Source of the DNA: Pleurotus ostreatus/Saccharomyces cerevisiae fusant
Taxonomy: Eukaryota > Opisthokonta
NCBI GenBank assembly: GCA_024196135.1
Contig: JAMQCK010000047.1
Location: forward strand, 1-64,000
Direction of reading: 5' to 3'
Length of the DNA stretch: 64,000 nt
Each line of letters starts with the position of its first letter. Position 1 is the first letter of the stretch. Shown one piece after another: positions 32,323-43,840 of the stretch. The notes under the pieces are model-generated. The model made no database searches, was not told the origin of the DNA, and worked only from the letters and a program-made list of their open reading frames with translations. Position numbers and translations under genes: made by a program.

Positions 32323-34671
32323 GATGGTCGGGGAAGGAAAGTGCGTTCTGAGCGCTTAGACGCGATCGCATTCGGGTCAGCTTCGACTTGGACTCATATG
32401 TGCGGTCTCGAGAACCTTTTCCACCGCGTACTGGCGTCGAATATATGATAACCACAACATGCATAACATTCGCCCGCCAGACCTGCTACTACAACTACAC
32501 TGGTATGCCTACGACGACTAAACGTTGGACCTCGCTCCGATTCTTGGACCCTCCTGAGTCCATGCATGCATATACGGCGAGCCATGTACCGTGTAGCAGG
32601 GCAGGCCATCGCGAGAGCGTGCAGCAATCATGGTCATCTGGTCGAGCAATAAGTCGGCGACTGATGAAGGTTGTGAACAAGACCGCAGGCGCGCGTCCGG
32701 CCCGCGCACCGTGGGCTCGGCGCATCCAAGCACCCATCAAGACAAACAGTCGCATACAATCCTCGTCCCGAACTTCCATCGCCGTCAACTCCTGCCTCCA
32801 GAGCGCGTGCAATCACGCTCGTTCTCGCGAATATCGACGACAGAAATTGCCTCTGAGACTCGCTAGAAGCATTTAACTGCAGCGACTGAAGTTGCGGAGA
32901 CGCACGAAGTTCGCGTCTTACAGAGTGCTTTCCCGAGGAACTCATGTCGTCCTCCGTCGGATCTGCCTACGCTACACGTGTGCTAGAGCTGCCGAGATGC
33001 CGATAATCTTATCCTCGATGATATCCTCGTCAAACATTGTCTTGAACGCTCTGAGACTCGAATGTCTATCAACTCGGCTTTCACAATCAGCAGCTTCTCT
33101 ACCCCTCTCTACCCCTTTGTTTCTCTGGGCCTATAAGTACGGTCCGAACTCCCCCATATCTCCATCCTCCTGGCTCTCGAAGATAAGTCCTTACCTCCAT
33201 CTCATTGCCTAGTTCTTTACTGACTTCCCACATAGGTCCTATCCCACTATCTGCGGCGCCCCAGTCCCCTCTGGCAAGCTTTAAAGGAAGCTTGCTACCC
33301 TTTATTGCCAGAGAGAGCCGTCGCCCTGCGCGACCGCCTCCCGTAAGGTGCTCCGGTATTGCGGGGCTGTTCGAGGCCGTGAACGACCGCTTGCCGCAGC
33401 GCCTTGTTGCCACTGCTGACTGGGTGCGGGGTCCGACTCGCCCGTCCCCGTTCAAGATGCTTTGCTCTATGCGGGCGCGGCTGACGGCGTTGAGTCCTGA
33501 CCGAGCGTGGCGTGCGTGTAAATGTTGAAGATACGTACATTGGCGTTCTTGCTTCCTCTTCCAGCGACTAATCATCTACTCAGATATAGTCCCGGCCCCT
33601 TAGCGGTTGGCCCGGACGCGGTGGCGAGGTGTGGCTGTCTGGCCTGCGCAGACAGACCCTGGTGCTTCTTCAGTGCGGGGCTGCTAAGGCTGGGCTAGCG
33701 ACCGACCGTTGAAGTATCGACTCTCCATCGTGTCTGGGTCGTGCACGGTAATAGTCACTCGTCCCCGTACTTGCGGCCTCTAATGGGTCTCCCGTGGGCT
33801 CGGGAGGTTTGCGAACGTAAGGGCGTGCTCGACGACGACCGGGATCGGCGCACGCTATATCCCCCTCAGATAAGTATCTCACAACGCTCTGTACGACCTT
33901 TGACTAACTCGTTCACTCCAGCGTCTTCATTGCCGTACCGCGGAGCCGGCGGGCTTGTACCACCGACTTCGCGGGGTCTTCAAGGAGATGAACATCGTAC
34001 TATCTTCCCCTATTTCTCCCCTTATATACCATCCGGGCTTCCGGCGCAGTGCCTGCTGGAGTAGGCTTGGATCATGCGCGATGTGTAGTACTATCATAAT
34101 ACGCGAAAAGAGCGTCAGAATCGTATTCACTCGAATGCTTAGGCGCGCGGAAATCATCGCCAACAAAACAGAGGCGAGCAATTCGAGCGCACGTTTCTAG
34201 CAGCAAGGTAAGGTTGGAGCCAGCGAGTCAAAGCTTCATATGTGCGACTCACAATGAAGGCGATGCGAGGGGTGGGAGAGGCCCGGTGCTCTTGCATATA
34301 GGGTGGCACCCTCAGATAAGAAAGCGATCATCTCTCTCGAATGGACATCCTTTTTCACTGTAGGCGACCACGCGAAGGGCTTGTATTCCGTCGTGGCTGG
34401 CTCGAACGGAATGATTATAACTAATATTGTTGCCTGGCAAATCGAATTGTAGAGACAGACGGGGTATAATAGATGTAGGCGGGTATAGCAGTCTGTTGAC
34501 ATAACCATGCTGATCTCAAGAAACACCAACGACGAGAGAACAGAAGCACAAAAGCCGGCGAGGAGTAGAAAGCCCGGTAACCGTATATCCTCCTCTTCCC
34601 GCGATCGATTACCACGCTGTGGACACCCAAACGCAGCGCTGCCGTGAAATGGGGAGACCCCGACGATCACA
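32323..34671. other. Long intergenic region, no supported gene
   Basis: About 2.3 kb. Frames up to 162 codons occur on both strands and shadow one another. The segment 33230-33960 is GC-richer than its surroundings but shows no domain, tRNA fold or long repeat that I could identify. Confidence 0.4.
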
Positions 34672-36671
34672 TTCTGATAGGTCAATCAGTCCAAACGGCC
34701 GTGAGTAGAGAAGAGCTGACTCACAAATTCCTACACGCATCTTCTTGATAGGCTTGCAAACTATTATCTCATCGTCGTCATCGTCACCACCTTCGCCGTC
34801 GTCGCCGATGTGTGCGCGCTTCTTCGAACGTCCGGGAGAAGCGGGCAGGGTGGCAGTACCACTGTTTGACCATCGACCAGAGGACCGAGAATCGAGAGGG
34901 AGGCGATGCGTTGTAGCGTAAGACGGCTTGACTTTGCAACTAGTGAGCCCGGAGTTGACGCCGTTGGTGGTGACGGAGTGCCGCAGAGGTTGACTTGACT
35001 GGCCAGAGACATGTGCGGAAGTGGAAGACTGAGCACCGCTGGAACGCGACCCAGCGGAAGACGACGCCCGCTTCGACTGAGCCAGGGAAGGGACGGCTTT
35101 CGTGCTAGCGAGGGACTTGCGCACCGGCGGGATGGCGGAGGAAGGTCGTCGAGAGCGGCCTGTTGCTTGCCGACCACCAGTCGCAGGTACATCCGACGAG
35201 GTCGCAGACCCAGAAGCACCAGAAGCGGCAACAGCCTGAGACTGAACGGTGGCAGTCGGATCCGAGATACGTGCTCGCTTGCTTGCAGGGCTGTCGAGGC
35301 TTGCTGGAGCAGTGCGTTTAGTACCGGAAGGGGACGCAGGCGGATCGGCGGCAGACGACGCAGCATGAGTGTTCGAGTGCGCGGTTGCAATAGACGCTGG
35401 GGCTAGCGCAGTCGTAGCGTGGGTGGACGTCACAGGATCTAGGGCTGGCGTGGCAGTAGCAGAAATCGGAGGCGTGGACGTAGAGACGTGAGTTGGTAGG
35501 GCAGGTGCGAGGGTTGACGCAGTCGTGGTCATCTCGGAATTTGGCGGGGCGTATGGCCATCTCGCCAACAGAGGAGGGTCAATGCGCTTTTGAACAGCGA
35601 CCTGCATACAATACTCTGGAGAAAAGTGAGCAATTGGCGATATTTCAGCATATATGCGCAACGCACGGCGGAGGGCCGAGCACTGATTGCTGGTTTCTGC
35701 GACCGCTTTAGCCAGCGTCTGCGCCATCCTTCGCTCCTCTTTGCTCAACGAACTGACGAAGGCGGCGTTACGCTGGGTTAGCCAGTTCGAGGCTGAACCG
35801 AGGCGGTCTAGTTGCGAGTGATTATACGCGACCTGGCGAACGATATCGTCAGAGAGCGCACATGACGGCGGCGTTAGACGAACATGACCACTGCTACGCG
35901 AGTCCTCATCTTCGTCGACTTCTGAGGTGTCGTCACCCGCCTCCTCGTCGCTAGTGGATTCATCCGGGGCGCTGTCGGGTTGTTCGATGCGTTGGCGTGC
36001 CTTCAAAAGATCATCAGATAGCGGACGAAGCGACAAGTCAGGAACCCACCAAGGCGACTTTCTCCTTTACCATACTCTTCTCTATGGTCTGCCACGCACC
36101 AGTGATCGTTCGAGCCGCCTGAGGGTTGTCGCCAACCTTCAGTGTTGCATATGTTTTGAGGGCTGCGATGTGCGAGGCGACTGTAGCCGCGGCACCTTTC
36201 CGCAAGGCGAGCACCAAGGCGCGAACGATCTTTCGATCTGAAGAGCGTAAGACCTTGATACAGAGCGCGTGGGATCGCCGACGCACCTTGACGTTCACGT
36301 CGGAGGAACCGCCAGACACGGCCGTGGCTCTTCACGATATGTCTACGGAGTTGTGCAATCGCCTTCGCCTCGCCATCTTTAGAAGACCGTGCGAGGCGAA
36401 TGAGATGCCTAGCGAACTCGATGAGCTCGTCCTCGGCGCTCATGAAGGCCTCGTCGTGAGCAAAGGCGTCCAGCGAGAAAGCGCGCGTTTGTTGGGCGGC
36501 GTTGGCGTAGGCGTCGCGTGAGATGGTTATGGCTTCGGCAGGGTTCTTGCGGACTTTGTCGTCGGCGGCCTTCAGCCGGCGTTTTGCTTCGTCTGCGATG
36601 ACTGACAACTCGCCGTACGAGGCTGGCTGGGCCACAGCATGGAGAAGGGTCGGGTCCGAGTTCTTCGACAT
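34672..36671 (-). CDS. Unrecognised Ser/Thr/Ala-rich protein with helical N-terminus (about 616 aa)
   Basis: Exons are 36671-36287, 36237-36050 and 36000-34725, with a tentative final piece at 34673-34672. Start ATG 36671 (MSKNSDPTLLHAVAQ). The first ~190 residues are helical (ADEAKRRLKAADDKVR, AEDELIEFARHLIRLAR). A second helical part (DDIVRQVAYNHSQLDRLG, TQRNAAFVSSLSKEERR) is followed by about 300 low-complexity Ser/Thr/Pro/Ala residues with nuclear-type basic patches (SKRARIS, SKKRAHI) and an acidic run. I recognise no family. The 3' end is uncertain. A good GTGAGT donor after MRVGI would splice to AA and create a split TAA stop. Reading on without splicing gives a stop at 34609, and a GTAGGA donor would open a longer different tail. 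Confidence 0.6.
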
Positions 36672-37576
36672 AGCGAGTGTGTGGGTAACGAGCGTGGCTA
36701 GGCTGGTGGAAGTAAGAAAAAAGCAATGACGCGGATGCGACGCCTTTATTTGGCCAAAAATCGGGACCTGAATCGGAGCTTGAAAAGGCGAGCGGCAAAT
36801 CCGGCAAGTCTCCATCAATGCGAGTAGCCCTCGCACCACGACTACTGGGAAATGGATCAAAGAGCCAATTGATACCCTAAAGCGCACTCATTCTGGACGC
36901 ACGAACCTCTCAGAAATCAACATCATTCGGCCTTCATGATGTCCACAGCGACAGTCTGAGTAGTCATGAGTCCAAGAGGAAGGAATGTCATATAACCCTC
37001 CAGGTTTCGCTGCGTGTGAGCAGATATGCCGCCGCCGTCAATTTAATCTGAGAAGATGGTAGATTCTGCACAGAATCCTTCTCTACGTGAGACTGTGGCT
37101 TGTAAAGAGTTACCTTGCCTTGCAAGGTCTCTCCCGCCCTTAATTGACCCCATCAATTTGGACGGTGCTTTTGGACAACAAGTGTCAAGTCACGCGCGCC
37201 ACAAGAGTCGAGTGCGCAAGCCCAGCCCTCGGTCTCAGGCGCAAGGCAAGGTTAGAGCCGGCGGAGCCGGAGCTTCCTCTAGTACACTGGGTTCGCAAAT
37301 TTTGGGGGAAGGTGGTGCAAGATGCCCGTCGTACTGAGACTAACTACATTGAGGAAATCGTGTCCGCAAAGAACAACAGTAGCATCTCATCATTTTTATT
37401 CAACATTTACTAAGTTGCTAGCGCTCAACAGCCAAGCACTTTGAGTGTCTCATCCAGACCCAACGCGGGCCAGGGCCACGCGGTCACGGTTGAACCGCGT
37501 ACTTCCGTGCACGTGACCGCGAGAGCGGCAGATGCCGTTTTCCCTTCGCACCCAACGCTAGTCAGCTTTGATTACA
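36672..37576. other. No supported gene
   Basis: Upstream region of the preceding gene plus spacer. Short frames only (up to 93 codons). Confidence 0.5.
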
Positions 37577-37579
37577 TTA

Positions 37580-37752
37580 CAGTCACCTGCAGAAAAGTTG
37601 GCAGGCCCGCACGTCGCGTCTTGCAGCTACGAGGCGCAGGTGTCGTCGCGTCCCAGACGACTGCGCTGGTGACGGCGACGCCATCGGGCGACGCGCCGCC
37701 CGTGTGGCAAAAATTGCGAGCGCGGGCCTGCCAACTTTTCTGCAAGTGACTG
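37580..37752. mobile_element. Second MITE, same family as the one at 3696
   Basis: Terminal inverted repeats of about 32 bp start CAGTCACCTGCAGAAAAG on the left and end in the near-perfect reverse complement on the right. TA duplications flank it at 37578-37579 and 37753-37754. The element is 173 bp with a GC-rich non-coding interior. Aligning its first 30 bases with those of the 3696 element gives 22 identities, including TGCAGAA, GCAG and CCCG, so both derive from related DNA transposons. Confidence 0.85.
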
Positions 37753-37754
37753 TA

Positions 37755-38069
37755 AGCCTACATCCTAATCCCACAGTTTCTCTGCTCGAGCCGTGGAGCC
37801 AAGCGGCTTCCGTAGCTACCAGTGGCCACCGCATGCCTTGTTCAAGTCCCGCGCCCGACGCGTCCGACGGTTAACGCACGCGGCGTAGGGCAGCGCTTGT
37901 TGTCCACGTGATCGCGCAGCCGATCGTTGATCCAGGCCCGCTGGCAGTAGCGCTTCCACCTCGCATAATCTGCCAGCACTGGCGCCGACGGATCCTCGCA
38001 ACGCTACGCCACCTTGATCCTTCTCAACTTGCAGCTTTTCAGGGAAACATCTACCTCACTCCTGGCGAG
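37755..38069 (+). other. Upstream region of F-box gene 1
   Basis: The reading frame of F-box gene 1 is open leftwards to 37908, but that stretch has no ATG and does not match its paralogues. It is treated as promoter or 5' UTR. Confidence 0.5.
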
Positions 38070-39773
38070 ATGCTCAGCAACCACACAGAGGAGATCGACC
38101 TTCATGCCTGTGTCTGCCATCACTGCGACGCCGCTGTGGTTTCAAGCACGATTGTTCCAAGCATGAGCGTCTTACGCGAGCGCCCGACCCTGAGCGACAT
38201 CGAAGCTGGAGACGTCCAACGGGCCCTCGAAGACGAAAGGAGTACCGTGAGCGGCTACGAGGACGTTATCAGCGACATGAGCGATGCGCTGCATACGCTC
38301 CGCTCAAACTACGCGCGCGTCCTCGATAGCATCCATCGCAAGGTCTCGCTGCTCTCTCCCATCTGGCGCCTGCCGCACGAAGTCCTCGCTAGGATCTTCG
38401 TCTACGCCATCATCGACACTCCCAGCCGAGATAGTAGGCACCGCCTGCTGCACCCTGTTCTACGCGTCTGTCACCTATGGCGCGAGCTCGCTCTGGCGAC
38501 ATCAACTCTCTGGGTCGATATCGCGCTGTCCTTCTATTACGACAAGTCCAGCTGGACCGCCGTCCTCGCGGAATGCTTGCGGCGGGCGAAGGCGATGCCT
38601 CTCTCTATCTCTCTCAAGGAGATGGGACGAGACAAATACGAAGAAGAAGCCCTCACGACGCCGGGGTGGTCGGATGGAGGGCCTGTTCCGGAGGCCTTTC
38701 TCGCGACCGCCCAGCGCTGGCGTAGACTGCGCCTCTGCAACATGTACCCGCCCGCATGGCTCCGCGAGGAGGCGCTATCCCTGCCGGTCTTGGAATGCCT
38801 CGAGCTGCGTAACTTTCACTACTACGATCCCTCTTTCGAATGCTTCGAGGATTGCCCTGCTCTCTCCACGGTGTACTTGAAGGAGGTCTGGATGGACAAA
38901 CTACGCCTCCCCTGGGCGCAGCTGACGTCATTGGAGCTTCAGTTCGTGAAGAGTCACGAGTCAAATCCTGCCTACATCGACGCTCTCCAGCAATGCAAAC
39001 GTTTACAGAAGTTGACCTTGGCAGCGCAAGCATCAGCTCGCGTGCGTCGCCATTTCAACGTCGTACTCCCGTCGCTCGCTATCCTATGCTTGATCGGGGA
39101 AGCTACCGACTTTCTGCCCCGTCTGCTGGCCCCTAGCCTCTCCGATATCCGCATTCAACGCGGTGACTTACGCTGCTTGCTATCATATGCGACTTCGAAT
39201 GCATCGAATTCCTCGACTATCACCTCCCTGTCGTTGTCCGCCTGTCGTTGTCAGCCGGGTGACTGGGTGGCGGTCTTCGAGCTCTATACGAATGTCTCGA
39301 GCCTCTCTGTCGACGTCACCAGGCCCTACAAGACCAAGCAGAAGGCCCTAGCTTACGACCTTTACTCCATGGCACATTTAGCGACTGTACTTCGGGACCG
39401 CCCGGATCTCCTTCCGGACCTGACGTCGCTCAGCTTTCCCGACCTCCACATCGACACGATTGGGGGAGTACGATATCTGGAAGATATTGTGGACCTTCGC
39501 GTGCATAGCCGGCCGAAAGATAGGACGGCACTGACATCCCTATCCTTTGGCTTGTGCCACGTTGATTACAGATCACGGCTTCTTGACTCTCTGGCGTCGG
39601 TGGAGTGGACCACGCAGTGGACCACTGACCATCTTGAGGCTCAGGACACCCTCGAAAGCCCTTACGACGACGAAAGCGACGACGACGTCAACACCGAGCA
39701 CGCCCCCGACGACGACACGATTCCATCCAACGAATATCGCGGGGAAGAAGGTGCCGATGAAGATATTCAGTAA
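38070..39773 (+). CDS. F-box/leucine-rich-repeat-like protein 1 (567 aa, intronless)
   Basis: The start is the ATG at 38070 (MLSNHTEEIDLHACVCHHC), which aligns with the start of F-box gene 2 (MLAQHLHRLQLEANCDGC). A helical segment (DIEAGDVQRALEDE...) precedes the F-box-like core PIWRLPHEVLARIFVYAI, then HPVLRVCHLWRELALATSTLW. The rest is leucine-rich repeats of the irregular basidiomycete type (LPVLECLELRNFHY, CPALSTVYLKEV, LPDLTSLSFPDLHI) and an acidic tail. Such proteins are thought to serve as substrate receptors of SCF ubiquitin ligases; the target is unknown. It is tandem with gene 2 and probably a duplicate. Confidence 0.85.
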   Translation: MLSNHTEEIDLHACVCHHCDAAVVSSTIVPSMSVLRERPTLSDIEAGDVQRALEDERSTVSGYEDVISDMSDALHTLRSNYARVLDSIHRKVSLLSPIWRLPHEVLARIFVYAIIDTPSRDSRHRLLHPVLRVCHLWRELALATSTLWVDIALSFYYDKSSWTAVLAECLRRAKAMPLSISLKEMGRDKYEEEALTTPGWSDGGPVPEAFLATAQRWRRLRLCNMYPPAWLREEALSLPVLECLELRNFHYYDPSFECFEDCPALSTVYLKEVWMDKLRLPWAQLTSLELQFVKSHESNPAYIDALQQCKRLQKLTLAAQASARVRRHFNVVLPSLAILCLIGEATDFLPRLLAPSLSDIRIQRGDLRCLLSYATSNASNSSTITSLSLSACRCQPGDWVAVFELYTNVSSLSVDVTRPYKTKQKALAYDLYSMAHLATVLRDRPDLLPDLTSLSFPDLHIDTIGGVRYLEDIVDLRVHSRPKDRTALTSLSFGLCHVDYRSRLLDSLASVEWTTQWTTDHLEAQDTLESPYDDESDDDVNTEHAPDDDTIPSNEYRGEEGADEDIQ

Positions 39774-40719
39774 ACTGGAGACGGGGTTGCAGACCGTGTG
39801 GCGTGCGCCCCTTGTCGTTGCGAGGGTGGGGCGGACATCGTCTAGACGGCGGTCACGCTTTGCGATCCAGCTTGAACGCGTAGGGCTCCAGAGACGCACG
39901 AGGGAGGATTCTCGGACGGGCTGAGGATGTCAACGGTGAGCGAGCACCGCTTAGTCGCTAAAGCCGACCGCTGATGACATCCAGGATGAAGCTGAACTGT
40001 TATTGCGGATTCCACATCAACGACCTTCACGCGCGCCCGAGCTACAGAATCTGTGTCCTTAACAAGTATACTTTGCCCGTTAGTCTTGTTCGTGTCTACT
40101 ACACATTCCCTTGTCCATCCTTTCTCGCATTTTTCTATTCATTTCGCTTCCTTCCGAATCCTCGGCCTGGCTTTGATATAATGTACGATACGGACCCTCT
40201 GTCATCACTTGATCTCGTACCAGCTGCATGTATAGCTAGCATTGTAGCGACGCTTGTGCAGAGAGCTTGGCAATTGAACCTCCAGATGGTCCTCGGCGAC
40301 CAGTACTTCTCGATACGTGCATCCGATTCGGCCACCATAGCAGCGCAACGGCCAGAAAACTTCTTGACTTTCGATATTCGATCGAAGGCTATCATGATTG
40401 TCCTTTATCCTCTCAGTGAGTGCTCCACAGTTGCGCCATACGAGTTGCTGCATGTAAAGCCAAAGCCTCGAGCTTCGGCAGTTGTGGCGTGACGCGTGAC
40501 GCGTGACGGTCGAACAGTGCGTATCCGTCCGTGATGGCGCTTGCACTCGACGTTGATCAGCTTTTGTTGCATTTTCCCGCTCCTAGGGTTGACCCGCCAT
40601 CGTAGCCTCGTCATCCGCCTGAATCTGTGCGCTGCGGAACTGCGCCCGGCGCGCGCGCGTTTGGCGCAACTCGATAACTCAGCACTACACCGAATCCTCA
40701 ATTCTGCGAGTCCCCGAAG
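39774..40719. other. Spacer between F-box genes 1 and 2
   Basis: About 0.95 kb. A 172-codon plus-strand frame (39974-40492) lacks recognisable features and is not called. Confidence 0.45.
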
Positions 40720-42796
40720 ATGCTCGCCCAACATTTGCATCGGCTGCAGCTGGAGGCGAACTGCGATGGCTGTGACCTACTTCCTATGACACAGACCACG
40801 CTCATGCCTAGCCTGGACGCGCTTCGACTGCATGCATCGCCGACACCAATGGAGATCAACGAGATTGAGCGCGCGATCCAGGACGACGGAGATACGATTG
40901 TCGGATACCTGGACGCCATCGTAGCGATACAGCAGACCCTCCTTACGCTCCGCACCCAACTCGACACTGTCTACGCGAGCGCTGCTCTCAAGCGCGCGGT
41001 GATCGCTCCCATACGCAGACTGCCCCCAGAGATCATCGGCTCCATCCTCACCTATGTGCTACACGACTCCGAGCGCACCAGCAGGTGTCTCCTTCATCAT
41101 CCTGTCCTTCGCACCTGTCGACTTTGGCGCGACCTCGCGTTCTCAACCCCGATCGCCTGGTCATTCATCCAGTTCTACCTGGACTACGACGTCAATTGGT
41201 GCGCTGTCCTGAAAACCCTCATGGGCTTGGCGGGAACACGACCGGTACACCTGGAACTCGTCGCTTCTACTACAAGATTTTCTGGAAATCATGAACTTAG
41301 ATGTTCAGAGGAGGACATTACGGGACTCCTGGTATCGAGCGCTGGTCGGTGGCAAACATTGCGTCTCTGCAATGTTCATCTTCCGCCGTGGTTTTCCGCC
41401 GAGACACTTCCCTTGACATTGCTACGGTCCGTCAACCTCACCAAAGTGACGGTCCCCACTACGGATTCGGCATCGCCCTCTGCCGCGCTGCCCGTCGTTC
41501 ATTTCGAACGGTGTCCCGCGCTCACACATGTGTCTCTGGTGGATACCGATATAGGTCAACTCTGTCTGCCCTTGGCGCAGCTGCTGCATCTCGACGTCCT
41601 GCTTAACCGCGACGACTTGGTCGCACCCTGCATCGAGGCGCTGGGAGCCTGCCAGGCTTTGACATCTCTTGAGCTGATCTTACGCGCTCCCGATCATGCT
41701 CCTCATATAGAGATCCAGCTTCCATCTCTCGAGTACCTCATGCTCTCTCGCGAGGCGTCATCCATGCTCAAGATCTTGAGGACCCCAAAGCTCTCTCGAC
41801 TTCGTGGCTACGCCAACTTCAATGATATCTTGCAATACGCGCAACGACAGGATACCATTCGCTCTACCGTCACGTCCTTATCCTTGACAGCAGCCAAAGT
41901 CGGCAAGGCTGGCTGGACCCGGCTCTTGAAGCTCTATCCGAAGCTTACTCGCCTCGACCTCTTGAACAAGCCGACTTCTCGCACAGATTGGCTCGACCGG
42001 CGCTCTCCATCCGAGTTCAAGGAGGAACTGCAGCTCATGCGTGCCCTCAGCCACCATCCGGATCTCCTTCCTGACCTCACGTATCTTCACCTGCGCCGCT
42101 TCGAAGTGCGCGGCCCGGAGAACATCCAAGTCATAGAGGATCTCGTTGAAGCCCGCACTGGCTGCCCATCCCTCGACACGCCCGGTCTAAAGGGGATCCA
42201 CTTCTCACAGTGCAAGAATCTGGAAGACTGGGATCGGTTGACAAGCACCTTGGCTGGTCGGATCCAGTGGTCGACGGACTTTGGGAGGCCGCGCGCGCCG
42301 TTCGTGGAGCGCGACAGCATGAGTCCGCGTCTCTCGCAGTGCGCTTCGGACTCTTCAGATGATCAAGAGCAGGAGGATAGCGAGGAAGGTTCCACACAGG
42401 ATCTTGACGAGCGCTCAGGGGATTCGGTCTCCACCGATAGCGAAGCGACCGAGAGCGAGGTCGACAGCGGGGACTACAGCGAGGACGACAGCGAGGACGT
42501 AGGCGTCTACCTTGTCACCCTAGAGAACTACGTGGACGATTCCGACGACGATGGCCGGTGGGCCTGGGAGGCCCATCTCGTCGATGAATCCTCGGTGGAC
42601 GAAGAGTGGATCCATCCTGGTGAGCAGGAACGATACATACACGCGCGACGCCTTTGCTCACTCCTTGGCAGGCAACATGAGTTACGAGGCGGACGCGAAC
42701 GCCATACCGCCACACGACCTGGACGACGAGAGACCGCCGTACAATTTGCGATCTACGAAATTTCCTGTCCATCGACTTGCACCTCGTCGTTATTGA
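40720..42796 (+). CDS. F-box/leucine-rich-repeat-like protein 2 (674 aa)
   Basis: Exons are 40720-42619 and 42672-42796. A single intron near the 3' end (GTGAGC...TTGGCAG, 52 nt) joins DEEWIHP to a short basic tail ending HRLAPRRY. Reading through instead gives a 779-aa frame with an unlikely Leu/Arg/Ser-rich end. The F-box-like core is PIRRLPPEIIGSILTYVL, followed by HPVLRTCRLWRDLAFSTPIAW. Leucine-rich repeats, an SDSSDDQEQEDSEEG-type acidic region and the DEEW motif, shared with F-box gene 3, follow. Likely an SCF substrate receptor. It lies immediately upstream of the duplicated aerolysin-like gene A. Confidence 0.85.
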
Positions 42797-43169
42797 TTCG
42801 TATGCATGATATACTCGTATCCTCTTCGTTGTTTCTGCCGCGGCGCGATACCCTTGCCATATCCTTACATTTACCTACCCTGCGAACCAGTGATACCCCC
42901 CCCCTTCCGGCGCGCTCTACATTACGCCCTGCGATACCTTCCCTTTTAACTCTCTCCTCAGGATACCTTGGCCCCTTCTTTGTTCCTCCGCTGTACCATC
43001 GACCTATCAGTAGAACAGTCGGACGCAGTAATACTGTACATCGTTTACTCTCCCGATGAAGCGTCCGAAATAATAGCTGCACCTGTCAATACATACCCTA
43101 TAAGACCTTCTTACTCCGTGGTTGTCTTTATTCGACGTGCATCGGCAGATTGCAAGTAAGCATGGTCCC
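42797..43169. other. 3' region of F-box gene 2, no gene
   Basis: AT- and CT-rich spacer without supported coding frame. Confidence 0.5.
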
Positions 43170-43840
43170 GTGGAGCGCGGTCTGTTCAGCACTGAAGATC
43201 ATTGCAGGTTTATCTGCCAAAGCATGGCCACCGTACGTCGGGAGCAAGGGTCGGCGTCAGCGCTATTGAAGTTCTTCCAGGCCACTGCCGGACAGGCGCC
43301 AGGCTCCAAAGTATCGTCGGTCCTATGTCGTCGGGTCCCACTTCTTGATGGTATGGAGGCAAAGTCATGCATTGGAAGGTCACGTAGGTCAACGAAGTTC
43401 AACTGTTCATGTGACAGGTTTTCGCGAGGGTTGACGAGAGAGCATCGGCTTCTCGTAGGGCCCGTTCGACAGGACAATCTTCTTCAATAGAGAAGGCGGC
43501 ATAGGTAGAGAAGGCTGCGCGTCATTCTCCCAGAGCGGGGTCCGCGTGCGCACCTTCGAGCGGGGAGAATGTCGCGTAAGGAGAGTATCTTGTACTGCGA
43601 GAATTCGCTCCTTACCTCCAGGGTACGTGAGCATGGGCGATGTCAGGGTATCGGTGCCTCGCGCCTCGCGAGCACCGATGAGTTGCTACTCCAACTCGAC
43701 AGCCAACTTGAGGACCTCTGCGTTGCAGGGCGGCGAAACAGGTGAGGGTGAGTGGTATAAAAGCTAGTCGACTGGACAGCCCACTCAGCTCTACTCACCT
43801 TTCTTCCGATTATTCGCAGTCTACTACAACTCCATCAACA
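43170..43840. repeat. Duplicated upstream flank of aerolysin-like gene A
   Basis: This stretch matches, in inverted orientation, 55326-56010 upstream of gene B. Shared words include CGTCGGGAGCAA.GGTCGGCG, TGATATGGAGGCA-like and GGGCCCGTTC.ACAGG. Similarity covers several hundred bp with many substitutions and small indels, so the duplication is not very recent. Confidence 0.75.
43755..43761 (+). promoter_or_regulatory. TATA box of aerolysin-like gene A
   Basis: TATAAAA 85 bp upstream of the ATG. The paralogue has the same box at 84 bp. Confidence 0.7.

Noticed and set aside
33099..33575. 158-codon minus-strand frame in a GC-rich patch
   Set aside because: Repetitive Arg/Ser composition, no domain; competing frames on the opposite strand.
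37908..38069. Upstream extension of F-box gene 1
   Set aside because: The extension begins at a GTG, has no ATG and does not align with the paralogue, whose ATG matches 38070.
40720..43059. Single-exon 779-aa version of F-box gene 2
   Set aside because: A clean 52-nt intron at 42620-42671 gives a plausible short tail; the read-through tail has an untranslated-region-like composition.
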